NCBI GenBank assembly: GCA_945897765.1
Contig: CAMDGP010000042.1
Span: forward strand, 1 to 11,927
Direction of reading: 5' to 3'
Source of the DNA: Chitinophaga pinensis
GTDB lineage: Bacteria > Bacteroidota > Bacteroidia > Flavobacteriales_D > Crocinitomicaceae
DNA: 11,927 nucleotides
Under the pieces are notes generated by a model. It made no database searches and was not told where the DNA came from. It was given only the letters and a program-made list of their open reading frames with translations. The position numbers and the translations under genes are program-made. Below, one piece after another: positions 7,215 to 11,927 of the stretch; the stretch's first letter is position 1; each line of letters begins with the position of its first letter.

Positions 7215-10200
7215 ATGGTTTACGACTAATTTAAGTATTGAACTCATTGAGTCAGCATTTACTTTTACGAAATAAATGCCATTCGTAAGGTTCGATGTTT
7301 CGAATTCGATACGATAATCTCCAGTCGTTTGTTTACCTAAATCCCTCATTAGTACCAATCTTCCTTTTGTATCAAAAACCTGTAGATTCAGATTTGCATT
7401 TTCCTTAAGATAAATAGAAGCAGAAACGAAATCGCTTGCAGGATTAGGAAATAGTTGGAAATCTGGTGTTAAAGCAGGTAATTCATTTACACGGGTAGTT
7501 CTACCCTGACCCAAATTAGCAGTTCTAGCAATGGCCAAAGCGTAACTTAGATTTTGAGTTACCGATCTTTTAGCGACATCCGATTGTTTTACTGTAGCAT
7601 TTGGTTCCTGAATTGAAATAAACATATATTTATGATCAGGAGTAAAAGTAATACCTGTAGGTTCAGAACCAATAGGTGTATTCATAAATACTTCAACCTG
7701 AGGTGCAGCTTGAGTATGTTTAGCGGTAGCCATCCATACATAATTATTTCCACCATCTTGAAGAGCATAAAGATTTCCGCGTTCATCGAAAGCAAGATTA
7801 TCAATACCTGAACCAAAGCTTTCAGCTATAACTTGACTCCCAACATTTACCCTATAATTCAAACCACCAAGAAATGTTTCAAAGTTAGATATTACAGTTC
7901 CATTATCTTTAAATCTATAAACTCTTCCTGCGCCTTTTACTGCAAAATAAATCAATTGATTTAAAGGACTGATTTCTACATCTTCGACACCAGCAAATTT
8001 TGTAGCACCTAATGCTAAGGTTAATTTTTTGGTATCATTTCTTTCCGCAATGGTTGAATTAGGAACAACGACCCATTTACCAGTACTACCTTTGTAATCG
8101 CCACCTGTGTAAACAGAATCAAGAACCAATGCATATAATTTTCCATTACTTAAATCACCAGCTTTATCGGAGATAAACTTATAAACGGCACCATCCCCTT
8201 CATCTTCACCAAAATAAACTGTTTTCTTATCTATCGGGTCAACCACTACATTTTCATGACTAATACGACCTAAAGCCCAAAGCTTTTGTGGTTTTCCTGT
8301 ACCATAATCCTTTATTTTTTTAGTTATAGGATCTATTTCTGTACACCATCCAATATCGAAATACCCATCACCATTTCCGTCGGAATTTTTGCCATAATCC
8401 TCTTCACAAGTAATGATAGTATTCCATGGAGTTACCGTGCCTGAACAATTTCGAATAGTTCCTCCAACGGTTGAAAAGTCAATGGCTTGAGCTGAATCTA
8501 CTTTCCATAAACCCACAGATTCATCAAAACGGATATTAAGCATTGAAACGCCCCCGGGATCAGTTTCATGATTGATGGAGAGGTAACCTTCTTTACTTGA
8601 TCCATTTTTTGGAACATAACCAGTGAAATCAAAATTGCTTCCTAAGGCACCTGTACCTTTATTGTAAGGATCACCTTCTACGGTAACATATTGAAAAACG
8701 TGAGAACGCTCAGGAATTTGAAGCGTATCATTCTGAATTCTCGGAATAACAGAGGTAAAGCAACTAATATGGCCATCGTTTGGATCCAGACAACCCAAGG
8801 CAGGAGCATTTGTTTTAAATACCCGAGGCGTTATAAATAAATCAAAAAACAAATCGTCATCATTTGCTGCAGATGAGTGAATACTTACAGCAATTAGATT
8901 TTCACCTTCTTTAAAAGCAGATTTTGGAACCTCAAATAAATAATAGGGTAACTCTTCATTTCCTTCCACTTTTCGTGCTGATAAGGTCGAGAAAGTCACA
9001 TTTGAAGAAGGCATGTTTGTTCTGAATTGTTCTTTTCCGTTTACGTAAACTACTGCCCCATCATCTGCACGTAGATGGAATTCATAAACGTCAGAAAGGG
9101 AACTAGCTGTAGCGATAGAAACTTTTTTCCTGAATAAGGTGTTCCCAGGATTTTTGGATAAAGTGGTTACAATTCCTTTTTCACCAAAACCAAGTGGAGC
9201 TTTTCCAAAATTCCAGTTAGTATCGACAAAATTTGTCGAGAACCAAATTGAATCTAGGTTTGCTGCTCCAGGAGCATAAGACCATGATTCGCCCTTTTTA
9301 ATTGGAAAAACACTTATTGAATTCCCTGGAGGCACAGTATCTGTTTCAGTCTCAAAATATTCAATGATTAATTTAGGTGCTTTTGTTACTTCATCATCTG
9401 CCGATTCTGCTTCGCGAGTTCCAATACCTTTTATAAAAAAGGCCATTGCATTTCCAGTTTTCCAGCCATCTCTTTGAATTAACGATTGAATTAATGGCAA
9501 TAAATTGGGCGTACGCTGATCAGGTCCAGCCTCAGCAGCCGTTTTCCAGGTTCCATTAGGAATTTTCCAGAAAATGGAATCTTTCAATTGTGGACGTTTA
9601 GAAACATTAAATAATGAATCTGGATAGAATGTTATCGGATTATCCGCATCTTGGGCATAGATGTAAAGTTCTGAAGGATCCGAGTTTTTACTAATCGCAT
9701 CGGTAGTAAATTGAATGTAAGCTGATTTTAAAGCTTTTGATTTATCCACCTTTACGGAGGCAAATCTTATTCCAACCAATTGAGGATCTTTATTATTAGC
9801 AGATTCCGAACCAAGCTCTAAATCAGAACTTCCGGCATCCATTGTTCCTAATGTTTTGGTTTGATTTGCACCTGCAATATATTCCTCAATATCATCATTA
9901 GGAGAGGAAACAATAGTAGAAATTGCATTAACCGGAATAAATTTAACTATAAACAAAGGAGCTTTAGTAACTTCGTCATCAGCAGCTTCTGCTTCACGAG
10001 TTCCTATACCCTTCAATAAGAAAACCATTGCATTTCCAGCTTTCCAGTTTGGTTTATTTACTATATTTTGAACTAATTTTGATAGATTGGGTGTTAATTG
10101 ATCTCCACCTGCCTGTCCCGCAGTTTTCCAACTTGCGTCAGGAATTTTCCAAAAAACAGAATCTTTAATAATAATTCTTTTAGAAATGTTAAAAAGGCTA

Positions 10201-11150
10201 TCCGGAATAAAAGTCCCAGGATTTTCAGCATCTTGAATGTAAATAAATAATTCAGTTGGATCACTATTTTTGCCGGTTGCATCCACCGTAAATTGTATTC
10301 TGGCATCTTGGATAAGTGCACCTTGTGGAATGTTCAAATTGGTAAATCTTACACCTACCAATTGAGGATCTTTATTATTAATTGATTCAGAACCAAGTTC
10401 AAGATCCGAACTACCAGCATCCATAGAACCTAAGGTTTTAGTCTGATTCGGACCAGGGATGTATTCTTCTAAATCATCATTAGCTGAAGCAACCTTTGAT
10501 GATATTGTGGTGGAAACAATATATTCTATTACTAACAATGGAGCTTTTGACGTTTCATCATCTGCAGCTTCAACCTCTTTTGTTCCTTTACCTTTAATGT
10601 AAAAAGCCATTGAATTGCCTAAATTCCAGCCTTCCCTATTTACTAAAGCCTGAACAAGACTTGATAAGTCTGACGTTCTTTGGTCCAGACCAGCTGCTCC
10701 AACTGTTTTCCAGGAAGCATCTTGAATTTTCCAAAATATAGAATCATTTAGCTTACTTCTAGAACTCAAATTAAAAAGGGTGTCAGGAGAAAATATTCGA
10801 GGGTTATCGGCATTTTCAGCATAAATAAAAAGTTCCGATGGGTCAGAATTCTTACTGGTAGCATCTACAGTAAATTGAATGTAAGCTTTCGTAATTAAGG
10901 CATTTTTGGGTATTTGAATACCATTAAACCTTATGCCTACCAATTGTGGATCTTTATTATTAATCGATTCAGAACCAAGTTCAAGATCCGAACTACCTGC
11001 ATCCATAGAACCTAAGGTTTTAGTTTGATTCTGACCAGGAATGTATTCTTCTAAATCGTCATTTGCATTCGAAACCCTTACTTGAATGGTTTTCTGTGCA
11101 AAAATACTCATAGAAGAAACTAAAAGTAACATTGTAAATATTTGCTTCAT
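7212..11150 (-). CDS. Secreted PhoX-type (DUF839) phosphatase with triple beta-sandwich repeat and T9SS sorting domain
   Basis: Predicted extracellular phosphatase. From ATG 11150 it has 1312 residues; an earlier ATG at 11183 adds 11 residues that would bury the signal peptide, so 11150 is preferred. Order: signal peptide 1-19 (ending SIFAQ), three tandem beta-sandwich repeats (about 22-211, 216-405, 410-599), a jelly-roll-like domain (about 615-778, with FHLRADDGAVVYVNGKE and ENLIAVSIHSS) often seen in secreted Bacteroidota phosphoesterases, a PhoX/DUF839 domain (about 790-1210) and a T9SS type A tail (about 1230-1312, LFPNPAS to GIYFVKV). PhoX landmarks are N-C-S-G with Cys902, TCEED (914-918), GRISHENVVVDP (961-972), FGEDEGDGAVYKF (980-992) and FAGVEDVE (1052-1059). 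In the Pseudomonas PhoX structure a cysteine and such acidic residues hold an Fe-Ca cluster; Cys902 fits that cysteine. PhoX is usually exported by Tat, whereas this one has a Sec-type signal with no twin arginine. It is the first gene of the operon. Specific substrate unknown. Confidence 0.9.
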   Translation of the reverse strand: MKQIFTMLLLVSSMSIFAQKTIQVRVSNANDDLEEYIPGQNQTKTLGSMDAGSSDLELGSESINNKDPQLVGIRFNGIQIPKNALITKAYIQFTVDATSKNSDPSELFIYAENADNPRIFSPDTLFNLSSRSKLNDSIFWKIQDASWKTVGAAGLDQRTSDLSSLVQALVNREGWNLGNSMAFYIKGKGTKEVEAADDETSKAPLLVIEYIVSTTISSKVASANDDLEEYIPGPNQTKTLGSMDAGSSDLELGSESINNKDPQLVGVRFTNLNIPQGALIQDARIQFTVDATGKNSDPTELFIYIQDAENPGTFIPDSLFNISKRIIIKDSVFWKIPDASWKTAGQAGGDQLTPNLSKLVQNIVNKPNWKAGNAMVFLLKGIGTREAEAADDEVTKAPLFIVKFIPVNAISTIVSSPNDDIEEYIAGANQTKTLGTMDAGSSDLELGSESANNKDPQLVGIRFASVKVDKSKALKSAYIQFTTDAISKNSDPSELYIYAQDADNPITFYPDSLFNVSKRPQLKDSIFWKIPNGTWKTAAEAGPDQRTPNLLPLIQSLIQRDGWKTGNAMAFFIKGIGTREAESADDEVTKAPKLIIEYFETETDTVPPGNSISVFPIKKGESWSYAPGAANLDSIWFSTNFVDTNWNFGKAPLGFGEKGIVTTLSKNPGNTLFRKKVSIATASSLSDVYEFHLRADDGAVVYVNGKEQFRTNMPSSNVTFSTLSARKVEGNEELPYYLFEVPKSAFKEGENLIAVSIHSSAANDDDLFFDLFITPRVFKTNAPALGCLDPNDGHISCFTSVIPRIQNDTLQIPERSHVFQYVTVEGDPYNKGTGALGSNFDFTGYVPKNGSSKEGYLSINHETDPGGVSMLNIRFDESVGLWKVDSAQAIDFSTVGGTIRNCSGTVTPWNTIITCEEDYGKNSDGNGDGYFDIGWCTEIDPITKKIKDYGTGKPQKLWALGRISHENVVVDPIDKKTVYFGEDEGDGAVYKFISDKAGDLSNGKLYALVLDSVYTGGDYKGSTGKWVVVPNSTIAERNDTKKLTLALGATKFAGVEDVEISPLNQLIYFAVKGAGRVYRFKDNGTVISNFETFLGGLNYRVNVGSQVIAESFGSGIDNLAFDERGNLYALQDGGNNYVWMATAKHTQAAPQVEVFMNTPIGSEPTGITFTPDHKYMFISIQEPNATVKQSDVAKRSVTQNLSYALAIARTANLGQGRTTRVNELPALTPDFQLFPNPASDFVSASIYLKENANLNLQVFDTKGRLVLMRDLGKQTTGDYRIEFETSNLTNGIYFVKVNADSMSSILKLVVNH
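9354..9923 (-). repeat. In-gene repeat 3 of the PhoX-type protein (beta-sandwich module)
   Basis: Third copy, from NDDIEEYIAG to APKLIIEYF, with its conserved first block at 9773-9902, again 582 nt from repeat 2. Protein identity to the other copies in that block is high, but DNA identity is visibly lower than between repeats 1 and 2, so this copy split off earlier or escaped conversion. A short linker rich in T, P and G leads to the jelly-roll-like domain. Confidence 0.8.
9936..10505 (-). repeat. In-gene repeat 2 of the PhoX-type protein (beta-sandwich module)
   Basis: Same module as repeat 1, from NDDLEEYIPG to APLFIVKF. The start of the unit (10355-10484) is about 94% identical in DNA to repeat 1, yet the rest of the unit is only around 60% identical in protein. 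Its C-terminal GIGTREAEAADDEVTKAP is closer to repeat 3 than to repeat 1, so the copies are a mosaic. Confidence 0.8.
10518..11087 (-). repeat. In-gene repeat 1 of the PhoX-type protein (beta-sandwich module)
   Basis: Encodes about 190 residues beginning before NDDLEEYIPG and ending APLLVIEY. The period to the next copy is exactly 582 nt (194 codons). Its first 130 nt of conserved sequence (10937-11066) differs from repeat 2 at only 8 positions by my count. The fold looks like a DNRLRE/CBM96-type accessory module, probably for adhesion or glycan binding; this is inference. Confidence 0.8.
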
Positions 11151-11290
11151 AATTATATATTTTAGTGTAAATAAATAAAACAAAAGTTAAGTATTTATTA
11201 AATTCTTATTAATTAATAATTAAGTTGGTAATAGTATAACTATTTGCTAATCCTGTCACCATTGATTCTTCGTCCAAAATATTCTATAAT
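11151..11290 (-). promoter_or_regulatory. Probable promoter region of the four-gene operon
   Basis: This AT-rich stretch lies immediately upstream of the first operon gene. On the minus strand TAACTTTTG (11189-11181) resembles the Bacteroidota -7 box TAnnTTTG with one extra base and would give a leader of about 25 nt. I see no good TTG at the usual -33 position. A 14-bp perfect AT palindrome, TTATTAATTAATAA (11206-11219), sits just upstream and could be an operator, though such AT palindromes also arise by chance. No recognised Pho-box-like repeat is evident. Confidence 0.3.
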
Positions 11291-11531
11291 CCTATTTTCA
11301 GTATAAAGCCTAAATAAGTCGATCTTTTTAATTATAAATAATTAAATTTTCAGACTTGAAAACCTTAGAAAGCACCGCAAACGCTTTGGGGAGTAATTGT
11401 GTTATTAACTAAAGTTTCGGAGTTGCTAAAAAGCTGATTATCAATCAAATAAAATGATAAAAAAGTTGCACTTTGGGGCATAACTTGTTAATTTTTAGTT
11501 AGTTAAATCCAAATTTCCAAATCAGTCAAAA

Positions 11532-11627
11532 ATGCAACATAGTAAAATTATTAAAAATATCTCTGAAGCGGGTGAATATTCATCAGATTCAAATATTTTA
11601 TTAAAAACCGCTAAAAAACATCATTGA
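11532..11627 (+). CDS. Possible 31-residue small protein or gene remnant
   Basis: An ATG-started frame encoding 31 residues (begins MQHSKIIKNISEAGEY, ends KTAKKHH), lysine-rich at the end, with no membrane segment. The preceding sequence has no strong ribosome site, as is common in Bacteroidota. I do not recognise it. If the TGA is read through, the same frame continues with VKELTKVIISLKLMLETVRK before another stop, so it may be the start of a decayed longer gene. A random frame of this length is also possible. Confidence 0.2.
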   Translation: MQHSKIIKNISEAGEYSSDSNILLKTAKKHH

Positions 11628-11754
11628 GTCAAAGAACTCACCAAGGTTATAATTTCATTGAAATTAATGCTAGAAACGGTTAGAAAATAAGATAATTAGT
11701 TGAAATAAATGGTTTAAATTCATTTTTCCAGCATTAAATGTCCTTACAAAATGA

Positions 11755-11927
11755 TACGATAATTTGCTCCGAAACTTTAGGTCATTACTTAATTTCACAA
11801 ATGGTTTTAAATCGGATATATTATTTGTTCAAGGATTAGCAGATATGGCAATTCAAATGTATTCTTGGCTAACTTTTAAACAAGATGTATTAAATTGTAC
11901 AAATTGTCAAAATCGTAAATTTGTTGA
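11755..11927 (+). CDS. Possible 5' end of an unidentified gene leaving the window
   Basis: One frame stays open for 57 codons from after the TGA at 11752-11754 to the window edge. It reads in part SDILFVQGLADMAIQMYSW and ends in NCTNCQNRKFV, with a C-x-x-C pair. The first ATG is at 11845; a TTG at 11764 is an alternative start. Amino-acid make-up looks protein-like, but the length is modest for such AT-rich DNA and no family is recognisable. If real, it is transcribed away from the operon. Confidence 0.3.

Larger units (their letters stand above)
11184..11927. other. AT-rich flank without a convincing complete gene
   Basis: About 740 bases with stops in all frames over most of the length. 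Beyond the promoter region, I found no tRNA, rRNA, insertion-sequence ends or CRISPR repeats. Two pieces are protein-like: a 31-codon frame at 11532 and an open frame from 11755 to the window end. In between, short runs such as SQRTHQGYNFIEINARNG (frame ending in a stop near 11681) look faintly coding. This could be a decayed gene or plain intergenic DNA. Confidence 0.45.

Noticed and set aside
10094..10321. 75-codon open frame on the minus strand
   Set aside because: Out-of-frame shadow within repeat 2 of the PhoX-type gene.
9354..11087. CRISPR or mobile-element origin of the 582-nt repeats
   Set aside because: The repeats are in frame, encode a protein module, and lack spacers, terminal inverted repeats or a transposase.
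11151..11183. Eleven extra N-terminal codons from an ATG at 11183 for the PhoX-type protein
   Set aside because: They would precede a complete signal peptide that starts at ATG 11150 and overlap the likely promoter and leader.
11625..11640. TGAGT/ACTCA inverted repeat
   Set aside because: Only 5 bp with a 6-nt loop and no T tract; expected by chance in this composition.

Overview
The window looks like chromosome from a member of the Bacteroidota. Two proteins end in type IX secretion (T9SS) type A sorting domains, the receptor carries a CarboxypepD_reg-like domain in front of its plug, and the DNA is AT-rich (about 35% GC in sampled coding lines, lower in the right-hand flank). TGA ends several genes here, so the standard bacterial code applies. 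I cannot place it below phylum level with confidence.

Left edge (1-754, plus strand): a GC-richer (about 50%) open frame that runs in from outside the window and is interrupted by one in-frame TGA, followed by a shortened DUF1569-family gene. Both look decayed. A 56-bp gap (755-810) with no clear terminator hairpin separates them from the convergent operon.

Centre (811-11150, minus strand, transcribed right to left): four tightly packed genes. In transcription order they are (1) a 1312-aa secreted PhoX-type (DUF839) phosphatase with three tandem beta-sandwich repeats, a jelly-roll-like domain and a T9SS tail; (2) a 339-aa beta-propeller phytase lipoprotein; (3) an 832-aa choice-of-anchor I family protein with a related beta-sandwich module and a T9SS tail; (4) a 962-aa TonB-dependent receptor. 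Junctions are 1 nt apart, then overlaps of 4 nt and 4 nt, and two genes start with GTG, so translational coupling is likely. The natural reading is an organophosphate/phytate scavenging operon: surface and secreted enzymes release phosphate from phytate and phosphoesters, and the receptor takes up a product, substrate or required metal. No SusD, Pst or Pho regulator gene is in the window.

The most unusual signal is a perfect 9-bp hairpin followed by five T, in the orientation of an intrinsic terminator, placed inside the signal-peptide codons of the receptor gene. It could act as an attenuator that sets receptor level relative to the enzymes upstream.

Right flank (11151-11927): very AT-rich, holding the probable operon promoter region, no convincing complete gene, a 31-codon reading frame and a plus-strand frame that may be the beginning of a gene leaving the window.
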